Source of the DNA: Chloroflexota bacterium
Lineage (GTDB): Bacteria; Chloroflexota; Dehalococcoidia; SAR202; UBA826
Length of the DNA: 12,787 nucleotides
Direction of reading: 5' to 3'
Assembly (NCBI GenBank): GCA_002696685.1
Contig: NZSI01000034.1
Span: 6,259-19,045, forward strand
The number at the start of each line of letters is the position of its first letter. Position 1 is the stretch's first letter. Positions 1 through 6,665 of this stretch are shown piece after piece. The notes beneath the pieces are model-generated. The model did not search any database, was not told the DNA's origin, and saw only the letters and a program-made list of their open reading frames with translations. The translations under genes and the position numbers were made by a program.

Positions 1-1
1 A

Positions 2-424
2 GTAATCGATGGTGACACAATTGAGGTACTTTTTAGAAACGGTGATACCGACAAAGTCCGACTTTTAGCCATAGACACCCCTGAAATTGGCTCAGCTAAC
101 AAGCCTAATAAATTTAAGGGGGTAACCGATATTGAATGTTTACACGATTGGGGAGTTAAAGCCTATGAAAAAGCGAAATCTACGTTGGAAGGGAAAGACG
201 TAACCCTAATCTTTGATGAACTGTCTGGAAGAAGAGGTTACTACGATAGATTACTGGCATATGTTGATATGAGTGGCATAGATTTTAATGAAACATTGAT
301 TGATGGCGGATACGCGCGAGTTTACGAGGAAGGTAATAGTTCCAGAAAACAATCCTATCTACTCAAGCAAGAACAAGGAATCAAGTATGGAAAAGGACTC
401 TGGGGGACATGTTCGTCAAAATAA
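2..424 (+). CDS. Staphylococcal-nuclease-like (thermonuclease) protein, 5' truncated
   Basis: The reading frame enters from the left edge and gives 140 visible residues. It has the SNase-fold hallmarks in order. VIDGDTIEV is at the start, with the calcium-binding aspartate of the family. VRLLAIDTPE follows, with the Arg, Asp, Thr and Glu equivalent to R35, D40, T41 and E43 of S. aureus nuclease. YYDRLLAYV is further on, with the second catalytic Arg (R87 equivalent), and the C-terminal GYARVYEEG and GKGLWG signatures are present. All expected catalytic residues are there, so it is probably an active calcium-dependent nuclease that hydrolyses DNA or RNA phosphodiester bonds. Homologs are usually exported or lipid-anchored, but the N-terminus lies outside the window, so localisation and start are unknown. 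An internal TTG at 185 lies inside the nuclease domain and is not a real start. The gene converges on the SDR gene to its right. Confidence 0.9.
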   Translation, partial: VIDGDTIEVLFRNGDTDKVRLLAIDTPEIGSANKPNKFKGVTDIECLHDWGVKAYEKAKSTLEGKDVTLIFDELSGRRGYYDRLLAYVDMSGIDFNETLIDGGYARVYEEGNSSRKQSYLLKQEQGIKYGKGLWGTCSSK

Positions 425-478
425 AGGTGTCGAGAATAGTACCGAAATGCATCGTACACAAAAGTACTCTACCGTTGA

Positions 479-1231
479 TTATGAAGCCGTAACACCGCCA
501 TCGATCACCATTTCACTGCCTGTCATATAAGACGATTCATCAGATGCTAGGAACAGTGCTCCGTAGGCTATTTCAATAGGCTTGGCAATTCTTTGCAGAG
601 GGACTGTATCTTTAATTCTTTGTTTAGATTCATCCCCCTGGATCCTATGAGCAATCATGTCCGTATCCACTCCACCTGGGTGGATTGAATTTGCCCTTAT
701 GCCATATTGGCCGTATTGCACCGCAGTGGATTTAGTGAATATCCTAACTGCTCCCTTTGAAGCATTGTAGACGGGTTGGATGGTTGGTTGTCCAATTATT
801 CCAGAAATAGACGATACATTAATGATAGATCCACCACCGGATTTTTTCATCTCAGGGATTACATATTTTGTACCTAAGAACACACCTTTGGCATTTATAT
901 CCATCACGTTGTCCCATATTTCTTCCGAAGTGTCGTCGTTTGTCCCCCAGACTGCGATACCAGCGTTGTTTAATAAAATATCAATTTTTCCGAATTGTCT
1001 TACCGTCGCTGAAACAATCTTTTCCCAGTCTTGCGAACTCGAGACATCTTGGTGCATAAATAAGCATTCACCACCAAGTTCTATGATCTCTGCTTCTAAT
1101 TTCTTACCTTCATCATCAAGAATATCCGTTATGACGACTCTCGCGCCTTCCTCGGCAAATAATCTCGCTTCCGCAGCTCCTTGCCCTCTAGCCCCACCAG
1201 TGATTAAAGCTACTTTCCCCTTCAGTCTCAT
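479..1231 (-). CDS. Short-chain dehydrogenase/reductase (SDR), classical type
   Basis: This is a 250-residue classical SDR, normal length for the family, that oxidises or reduces an alcohol/ketone with a nicotinamide cofactor. The cofactor motif TGGARGQG is at residues 11-18 and D36 ends the second beta strand, which favours NAD over NADP. NNAG is at 88-91, N113 is the catalytic-tetrad Asn, S140/S141 supplies the catalytic Ser, and Y155 with K159 forms the YxxxK pair. The C-terminal MTGSEMVIDGG is typical. The ATG start has AGGAGG seven bases upstream. It lies 95 bases after the ThDP-enzyme gene on the same strand and is probably the last gene of that transcription unit. It is a close paralog of the SDR at 4560-5309; both share an ARGQGAAEA stretch and much of the rest. 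The substrate is unknown; annotations such as glucose 1-dehydrogenase or hydroxysteroid dehydrogenase would be guesses. Confidence 0.93.
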   Translation of the reverse strand: MRLKGKVALITGGARGQGAAEARLFAEEGARVVITDILDDEGKKLEAEIIELGGECLFMHQDVSSSQDWEKIVSATVRQFGKIDILLNNAGIAVWGTNDDTSEEIWDNVMDINAKGVFLGTKYVIPEMKKSGGGSIINVSSISGIIGQPTIQPVYNASKGAVRIFTKSTAVQYGQYGIRANSIHPGGVDTDMIAHRIQGDESKQRIKDTVPLQRIAKPIEIAYGALFLASDESSYMTGSEMVIDGGVTAS

Positions 1232-1326
1232 CTCCGACCCTCCTAATTAAGTTCCTTTATAGTAAGTAAACAGACTGCAATCTCCGAAATTAACTAGTTT
1301 CAAAGTCTTGTCTCAAAATGGAAGTG

Positions 1327-3000
1327 CTAGCGGGGTGTGGGAGCCGACGGTGGAAAATATTCCTGAACTGGAATTTCAATCACCGAAGGCACATTATTTT
1401 TTACTGCTTCTGTAACCACATCCGTTATTTCTGATGGATGATCTACATAGTATCCTTTTGCTCCAAAAACCTCTGCCAGTTGGTCAAATCGTGGGTTTTC
1501 AAGATCCACGCCCACATATCTTTCGTTGTGTAAAGCTTTCTGCTGGGACTTTTCTGCCCCCATACAATTATTGTTCAACACAATACTGACTGAAGGTATA
1601 TTGTGCCGTACAGCTGTATTCAATTCTCCACAGGTATAAAGAAAACCTCCGTCACCATGAATACTAATTGCAGCTCTTTCCGGCCTGCCAAGTTTAGTCC
1701 CCAATCCAACGCTAAAACCCATTCCCAACGCACCCTGTCCAGCGTAGTTAAACATGGTTCTCGGCTCTTCGAAAGAAATCCTGTCATAGGAAAGTCCGGG
1801 TGCCACACCGGCATCGATCGTGACCATTGAGCCTTTGGGTAATGCTTTAGTTAATTCAGGGAAGACCTGCTGTGGCATCATTGGGTCAGAGTTTAAAGTT
1901 CTCTCTGATTGTAGTCTTTGTATTCGCTTCCTAGCTATGGATTGAAATTCTGATTTCCAAGAATTATTAGTTTTACCAGTGGAAGAAATCTCACACACCG
2001 CCTCTATTATCTGTTGAGCTACCCTTTGCGCATCTCCAACGATGCCGACAGTCACTGGATAATTTCGGCCTATCTCAATAGGATCGATATCTATCTGGAT
2101 AATCTTTGTGTCTTCATTGATAACACTATAATCCCATGAACTGGAACCCTGGTTGATCCTAGTACCCAGCGCGAGTATGACATCCGCTTTGTCCATTACT
2201 TCATGTGCTTCTCCCGAACCGCGGCCACCAGGGGAACCCACATAATGAGGGTGACTGTTAGGAATAGCATCATTATGACCATAAGAAGGAACCATAGCCA
2301 TGTCTAAAAGTTCTGCTAAACGTACGGCTTCAAGAGACGCTTCTCCATCCACAACCCCTCCCCCAGCCAGCAGAAGGGGGCTTTCCGCTGCTAACAAAAT
2401 TCTCGCGGCTTGGGTAACAGATTGAATATCACCTGAATTCTTAGGATTTACCGTTCGGTACTGATTAGGGCTTAAAATTTGGTCTGAAAGGGTCTTCTTA
2501 TCTAATAGGTCTCTTGGAATATCAAGAAGTACTGGGCCCTGCTTGCCCCACATTGCCACTCTAAATGCTTCACGAATTAGGTCAGGCACTCTTTCGGTAT
2601 TATTCGCCTGAACAGCCATTTTGGTCAACGGTTTGAATATATTGACAAGATCAAAAGCCTGGGAACCATCCCTACCTATGTACTCCATTGCCGTGTCACC
2701 GGAAATAGCAATGACGGGAGCCCGACCCTTCAGAGCAAGAGACATACCACCAGCTAGATTTATTGTGCCCGGACCGGAGGTAGTCATACATACAGACGGT
2801 TTTCCTGTGGATTTAGAATATCCATAGGCCATCAGTATCGCGCCCTCTTCATGTCTAGTGTCTATAAATTTAATATCTTCTCTGCCATACATCTGTGTCA
2901 CCATGCTATTTGTAGTTAGCCCAGTGACCCCAAACACATATTCCACACCCTCAGCCCTAAGCAATTCTATTACTGCCTGACCCGCTTCAATTTCTGACAT
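1327..3000 (-). CDS. Thiamine-diphosphate-dependent enzyme, acetolactate-synthase-like
   Basis: The product is 557 residues with the three-domain layout of the acetolactate synthase/pyruvate decarboxylase group. The N-terminal pyrimidine-binding domain carries RHEEGA with the catalytic Glu at E51, followed by a TSGPGTIN segment. The central domain runs from about 195 to 335 (LLLAGGGVVDG and GDAQRVAQQI). The C-terminal domain carries the ThDP/Mg motif GDGGF at 449-453, ending in NNN at 476-478. The fold and cofactor are secure; the reaction is not. The group includes acetolactate synthase, glyoxylate carboligase, sulfoacetaldehyde acetyltransferase and benzoylformate-type decarboxylases. No small regulatory subunit gene of acetolactate synthase is nearby, and the neighbours are catabolic-looking, so a role in 2-keto-acid catabolism is more likely than branched-chain amino-acid synthesis. 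The start is ATG; the nearby purine-rich GGTAGGA is about nine bases upstream. It lies 210 bases after the enolase-superfamily gene on the same strand. Confidence 0.9.
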   Translation of the reverse strand: MSEIEAGQAVIELLRAEGVEYVFGVTGLTTNSMVTQMYGREDIKFIDTRHEEGAILMAYGYSKSTGKPSVCMTTSGPGTINLAGGMSLALKGRAPVIAISGDTAMEYIGRDGSQAFDLVNIFKPLTKMAVQANNTERVPDLIREAFRVAMWGKQGPVLLDIPRDLLDKKTLSDQILSPNQYRTVNPKNSGDIQSVTQAARILLAAESPLLLAGGGVVDGEASLEAVRLAELLDMAMVPSYGHNDAIPNSHPHYVGSPGGRGSGEAHEVMDKADVILALGTRINQGSSSWDYSVINEDTKIIQIDIDPIEIGRNYPVTVGIVGDAQRVAQQIIEAVCEISSTGKTNNSWKSEFQSIARKRIQRLQSERTLNSDPMMPQQVFPELTKALPKGSMVTIDAGVAPGLSYDRISFEEPRTMFNYAGQGALGMGFSVGLGTKLGRPERAAISIHGDGGFLYTCGELNTAVRHNIPSVSIVLNNNCMGAEKSQQKALHNERYVGVDLENPRFDQLAEVFGAKGYYVDHPSEITDVVTEAVKNNVPSVIEIPVQEYFPPSAPTPR

Positions 3001-3210
3001 ATTGATAATTCCTACCTAATATCTAATTTAAGGGAGCGTTCCTGTCTCGATTAAACTTCTACATAACTTTTCAAATGATTTTTGCTCCCAACAAAAGAAA
3101 GGTCATTCTACACAAAGTCGTTATACCACACCGTTTAATCACGCAACCACAAACTCTTGGCCAGACCAAAGAAATAATGGGAAAGATCTCAATGGGGAAA
3201 TAAAAACCTG
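3001..3210. other. Intergenic spacer between enolase-superfamily and ThDP-enzyme genes
   Basis: This 210-base gap separates two minus-strand genes. It holds no convincing ORF, RNA gene or terminator. On the minus strand there is a TATAAC hexamer (3119-3124) but no good -35 box at normal spacing. The gap is long for a tight operon, so the ThDP gene may have its own promoter here. A nine-base imperfect direct repeat (AATGGGAAA and AATGGGGAAA at 3176 and 3191) looks like chance. Confidence 0.35.
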
Positions 3211-4347
3211 TTATTTTTTGATCAAACTACGATCGATTTCAACCCCTAGACCTGGACCCTGTGGTACAGAGATAAACCCATCTTCTTTCACCCTTGGAGG
3301 GTCCTTCATTATTGAGAATCCATGCATGTAGTCTCCAATTGGTGGATCATGCAAAACTTCAAGAAATGGGGCATGACTCCATGAAGCAACCAAGTGTAGG
3401 TGTGCGATGACACCAAGATTGCCTCCACCATTGTGGGGCACAATTTGTTTTCCATACAACTCGGCCAAAGTACCAATTTTCCGCATCGCCGTCGCACCAT
3501 GCAACACTAATATCTCCGGCTGCAAAATATCATAGGAGTCCTTTTGGCAGACTCTGAGAAAATCGTGTAATCCTGGTAAACCTTCACCCCCTGCGATAGG
3601 CATGTGTACCGAGGAATTGAGCTGGGCAAGCTTGTCGAATTCAAACCCAGTTAAGGGTTCCTCCAGCCAGTAAACTCCTAGTTCCTGTAAAGCCAAGCTG
3701 GTTTCTGCGGCCCTCCGATAATCCCATTGAATACCCGGTTGCCATGTACCGTTGGATTCAGCCTGGTTTGCATCCACCATCACGGTCATTCTGTCACCTA
3801 CTGCTTCTATTACTGATTGAACAGTCCGTATATCCTCGGCAAGAGTCTCATGATGTATCCGTATCTTAATAGCTTTCCATCCCTCCTCCATTAACCGCAT
3901 CGCCATTTCGGCTCTTTCCTCTGGTGTAGAAAGAAGAATCAAACTTGCATAAGGAATTACTCTGTCACTACCACCACCCCAAATTTTGTAGAGAGGTTGG
4001 TCAGTCGCTTTACCAATAAGATCCCACAATGCAATATCAACACCTGCGGTGCCATGGTAAGCTGCACCCCAAGCGTAATAACGGAGAACATGGGCGTGCC
4101 TTTCAATATCAAAAGGATCCTCACCCAATAGATATTCTTTTATGGCAGGCATGAGTCTGGCATCAACACTCGGACCTATTCCTGTCAACCCTTGGTCTGT
4201 GTGAACTTCAACAAACGATTCAGCCCCAAAATCATGAGGCCGGCTTCTTCCCGGATCCCACGCTGGTTCCATTTCACCGATCGTTCGATACTCTTTGAAT
4301 GGAATAAGCTTAACATCAGTAATTTTAAGTCGAACTTTTTCAGACAA
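3211..4347 (-). CDS. Mandelate racemase/muconate lactonizing enzyme family protein (enolase superfamily)
   Basis: The product is 378 residues, the usual length for the family, with the N-terminal capping domain and C-terminal barrel. The three metal ligands are D192 (VDAN), E229 (LEEP) and E255 (GGE). D273 (DILQPE) and H305 (PHN) form the Asp-His dyad of the mandelate racemase subgroup, and E330 (PFLE) matches its final acid. The second-strand motif is K161-I-R163, so Arg sits where mandelate racemase has its Lys166 base. The likely chemistry is Mg-dependent proton abstraction next to a carboxylate. Acid-sugar dehydratase is more probable than racemase because only the His-Asp side looks base-competent, but the substrate is unknown. 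The start is TTG, chosen because AAAGGA lies about six bases upstream and the domain begins at once with VRLKITDVKLIPF. It heads the minus-strand cluster and is divergent from the SDR at 4560. Related enzymes are abundant in SAR202 Chloroflexota (family knowledge). Confidence 0.92.
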   Translation of the reverse strand: MSEKVRLKITDVKLIPFKEYRTIGEMEPAWDPGRSRPHDFGAESFVEVHTDQGLTGIGPSVDARLMPAIKEYLLGEDPFDIERHAHVLRYYAWGAAYHGTAGVDIALWDLIGKATDQPLYKIWGGGSDRVIPYASLILLSTPEERAEMAMRLMEEGWKAIKIRIHHETLAEDIRTVQSVIEAVGDRMTVMVDANQAESNGTWQPGIQWDYRRAAETSLALQELGVYWLEEPLTGFEFDKLAQLNSSVHMPIAGGEGLPGLHDFLRVCQKDSYDILQPEILVLHGATAMRKIGTLAELYGKQIVPHNGGGNLGVIAHLHLVASWSHAPFLEVLHDPPIGDYMHGFSIMKDPPRVKEDGFISVPQGPGLGVEIDRSLIKK

Positions 4348-4498
4348 TCCTTATCCTTTGGTTAACTGCTTGGCCACACTACGTTACTTATCCAAATACA
4401 TAAATGTTTCGATTCTTAAGTTAAATACCAACAGTTATTAATGGTTACCTCCAAGAGGTTATCAAAAAAGTCGATATCACTACATTGCGCCATAGGTA

Positions 4499-4538
4499 TG
4501 TCTACTCCATGAATACATGTATATTGGTGGAGTAGACA
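4499..4538. promoter_or_regulatory. Nested inverted repeat, candidate operator or 5'-leader hairpin
   Basis: TGTCTACTCCA at 4499-4509 is perfectly repeated in inverse orientation as TGGAGTAGACA at 4528-4538. The 18-base spacer contains its own perfect 10-base palindrome, ATACATGTAT, at 4513-4522. The element sits in the divergent promoter region and ends about nine bases before the AAGGAGGG ribosome site of the plus-strand SDR. It could be the binding site of a dimeric repressor or a leader hairpin. No regulator gene is in the window, so the protein partner is unknown. Confidence 0.55.
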
Positions 4539-4559
4539 ACCTGATGTAAGGAGGGAATC

Positions 4560-5309
4560 ATGACAAGACTGGAAGGAAAAACTGCTCTAATTTCCGGGGG
4601 AGCTAGGGGTCAAGGTGCTGCAGAAGCCAAATTGTTTGCCAGCGAGGGGGCCAAAGTTGTTTTGGGTGACATCCTTGACGAAGAAGGCAAGAGTACAGAA
4701 GCTGAGATTAACGCTGCTGGTGGAGATGCAAAATATATTCATCTAGATGTAACAAAGGAACAAGATTGGAACGAAGCAGTAAAGAAAGCTATAGAAATTT
4801 ACGGCAAGTTAAACATATTGGTTAATAATGCTGGAATACTCCTACGGAAAGGTATCGAAGAAACTTCTGTGGAAGAGTGGGACCGGATACACGACGTCAA
4901 CTCAAAGGGAGTATTTTTAGGCACGAAAGCAGTAATACCAGCAATGAGAAAAGTAGGTGGAGGATCAATAGTAAACATCTCATCCGTTGCGGGGCTCATC
5001 GGTTCTACGTCCGCAGCATATGGTGCTAGTAAGGGCGCCGTTCGACTGTTAACGAAATCGACTGCTGTAGAGTATGGCCCAGAGCAGATCCGATGTAACT
5101 CTGTCCACCCGGGTCTAATAGATACCGATATGGTTCACGACATATTTTCTAATGAAGAACGAATGTCTAACAGAATATCTATAACTCCACTAGGTACCTT
5201 TGCTGAACCAAAGGATGTCGCTTTTGCAGTCTTATTCCTGGCATCAGATGAATCACGGTTTGTCACTGGCTCTGAGCTGGTTATAGACGGAGGTACCACA
5301 GCGCAATAA
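4560..5309 (+). CDS. Short-chain dehydrogenase/reductase (SDR), paralog of the one at 479-1231
   Basis: This is a 249-residue classical SDR. SGGARGQG at 12-19 binds the dinucleotide, with Ser in place of the usual first Thr. D37 at the end of the second strand suggests NAD. NNAG is at 89-92, N114 is the structural Asn, S141/S142 supplies the catalytic Ser, and Y154/K158 is the catalytic pair. The C-terminal FVTGSELVIDGG is typical. The ATG has a strong AAGGAGGG site a few bases upstream. By eye at least half its residues match the minus-strand SDR, the only clear gap being two residues before the active-site Tyr, so they arose by duplication or by parallel recruitment of one subfamily. It is transcribed away from the enolase-superfamily gene across a 212-base region holding the nested palindrome, and is probably co-regulated with that cluster. 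The substrate is unknown. Confidence 0.93.
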   Translation: MTRLEGKTALISGGARGQGAAEAKLFASEGAKVVLGDILDEEGKSTEAEINAAGGDAKYIHLDVTKEQDWNEAVKKAIEIYGKLNILVNNAGILLRKGIEETSVEEWDRIHDVNSKGVFLGTKAVIPAMRKVGGGSIVNISSVAGLIGSTSAAYGASKGAVRLLTKSTAVEYGPEQIRCNSVHPGLIDTDMVHDIFSNEERMSNRISITPLGTFAEPKDVAFAVLFLASDESRFVTGSELVIDGGTTAQ

Positions 5310-5562
5310 CAGTCAACAAACAGGCTCCGTACATGCAGTTAAGACACTGTCATCGTTAACGTACTGGTTATCTCTTTTCATTCGTTAGAATACCGTCCCT
5401 TTAATACAAATCAACATTGGCTGATTATTGCGGAGTGATTCTTGATGAGTTTCGCCATACGGGTAAATTACACAGTTCAAGTCGTATTAGTTCTCACCTC
5501 TACTCTAGTTAACAAAATAAGCGTTCTACTAAGTAAGAAGTTTTGGATTATTAAATCTCTCA
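5310..5562. other. Convergent intergenic region, no gene seen
   Basis: This 253-base gap lies between the ends of a plus-strand SDR and a minus-strand 2-hydroxyacid dehydrogenase. I find no strong hairpin followed by a T run, no tRNA and no ORF with a ribosome site. A GTTCAAGTC string near 5472 resembles a tRNA T-loop but its flanks do not pair. Confidence 0.5.
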
Positions 5563-6516
5563 CTAGAACCCAGCTATCTTGTCACAGACATATATAAAGG
5601 GTTTGTTCGCTAGAAATCTACGAATGTTCTCTTTGAATATTTCGCGCCTACCTTCATACGTTCGGGGGCTATCGGAAGAAGCATGTGGTGAGATAATTAC
5701 ATTCTCCAGATCCCACCATGGACTATCCGTGGGCAACGGTTCAATCTCAAAAGCATCTATCCCTGCCCCAGCTATTCTTTCATTTTTAATCGCGTCGAAT
5801 AAGGAATCTTCATCTACAATTCCTCCACGAGAAATAATAATCATGTGAGCACTTGACTTCATCAAAGCAAGCTCTCTTTCACCAATCATTCCCTTTGAAT
5901 CTGGTGTGTATGGCGCCGTTATTACAAGCCAGTCCGATATTTTCATCAGATCATCCAGTCGGTCCAGACCCCAGACATCTTTAACCCCCGGAGGGGGAGC
6001 TATCGGGTTCTCATCAACTGCATACACATCCATCCCAAATCCTGTCGCCCTGCGCGCGACAGCCATACCTATACCTCCCAAGGCAAGAATTCCCATTGTG
6101 CCATCTTCCATATCAATGAATGAACGAGTGTACTTAGAACCGTCCCAAAGGTGGGTTCTCTGGTCTGACATCATATCGTTGGTGCGATGGGCAAAGGCTA
6201 AACACATAGAGAAGACATGATCAGCCATTGGAGCAGTATGGGGACCACGTGCATTGGTAAGGACAACATCACTGTCGACAAGTTCTGTTATCGGGGTCAA
6301 TTTATTTATCCCAGTGCCGGGACAGTGTAGCCAGCGAAGCCGTTGAGCTTCTATGAAAACCTCCCGCGTAGGTTCTCCCATAAAAATGTCTGCATCCCTA
6401 ATTTCACGAGCCTGATCTTCCTCTGTCGACGCAAAAACTAGGTCAAGGTCAGGAAATTCCTCTAGGAGACTTTCCTCGAATCCGTCCCCAAGCAGGCTTG
6501 TTACAACTACTTTCAT
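5563..6516 (-). CDS. D-2-hydroxyacid dehydrogenase, NAD-type
   Basis: The product is 317 residues from the chosen start. It belongs to the D-isomer-specific 2-hydroxyacid dehydrogenase family, which reversibly reduces 2-keto acids to D-2-hydroxy acids. The catalytic triad is R230 (ISRGGIVDE), E259 (FEIEPLP) and H278 (SPHASS), with standard spacing. The substrate-domain segment HTAPMADHV is present. The Rossmann motif reads ALGGIG, so the first Gly of GxGxxG is Ala. D168 after the second strand (VYAVD) indicates NAD. The frame stays open to 6612, but the ATG at 6516 is preferred: AAGGAG lies six bases upstream, MKVVVTS is a normal family N-terminus, and a TATAAT hexamer on this strand lies between the two candidate starts. 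It is divergent from another family member starting at 6666. The exact substrate (glycerate, lactate, phosphoglycerate or another) cannot be told. Confidence 0.92.
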   Translation of the reverse strand: MKVVVTSLLGDGFEESLLEEFPDLDLVFASTEEDQAREIRDADIFMGEPTREVFIEAQRLRWLHCPGTGINKLTPITELVDSDVVLTNARGPHTAPMADHVFSMCLAFAHRTNDMMSDQRTHLWDGSKYTRSFIDMEDGTMGILALGGIGMAVARRATGFGMDVYAVDENPIAPPPGVKDVWGLDRLDDLMKISDWLVITAPYTPDSKGMIGERELALMKSSAHMIIISRGGIVDEDSLFDAIKNERIAGAGIDAFEIEPLPTDSPWWDLENVIISPHASSDSPRTYEGRREIFKENIRRFLANKPFIYVCDKIAGF

Positions 6517-6549
6517 GACATTCTCCTTAAGAATTTCAGTTACGGTACC

Positions 6550-6564
6550 TTGTCGGAGTAGGAC
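6550..6564. promoter_or_regulatory. Candidate regulatory element shared with other divergent promoters
   Basis: TTGTCGGAGTAGGAC on the plus strand resembles TTGGTGGAGTAG at 4524-4535 (10 of 12 bases) and the reverse complement of 12227-12242, TTGTCAAGTAGGACAA (14 bases shared with one single-base gap). It lies just downstream of the putative -10 of the minus-strand dehydrogenase, where a bound repressor would block transcription. This was found by eye and has no statistical test behind it. Confidence 0.3.
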
Positions 6565-6565
6565 G

Positions 6566-6571
6566 ATTATA
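6566..6571 (-). promoter_or_regulatory. Putative -10 box (TATAAT) for the D-2-hydroxyacid dehydrogenase
   Basis: On the minus strand this reads a perfect TATAAT, about 50 bases before the ATG at 6516. The hexamer 17 bases upstream (ACTATA) is a poor -35, so the promoter would be weak or activator-dependent. It supports the 6516 start over the upstream one at 6612. Confidence 0.35.
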
Positions 6572-6665
6572 CAATGGCATTGAACCTTTATAGTCCCGAA
6601 TGAAATAACCAAATTCTGACTGGAAAAGTATCCATTTTGCTAGAATTGCCAAAACAGGAGGGCTA

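Noticed and set aside
780..1250. Long plus-strand open frame opposite the SDR gene
   Set aside because: It is fully antisense to a well-supported SDR, has no family motif and no ribosome site; it is a by-product of the codon use of the real gene.
3030..3091. GGGAGC and GCTCCC inverted pair in the spacer before the ThDP gene
   Set aside because: The arms are only six bases and about 50 bases apart, within chance expectation.
5455..5495. tRNA-like T-loop string GTTCAAGTC
   Set aside because: The bases on either side cannot form a T stem, and no acceptor, D or anticodon arms can be built around it.
6517..6612. Extension of the D-2-hydroxyacid dehydrogenase to a start at 6612
   Set aside because: The extra 32 residues do not look like the family N-terminus, a strong ribosome site precedes the inner ATG at 6516, and a TATAAT hexamer falls within the extension.
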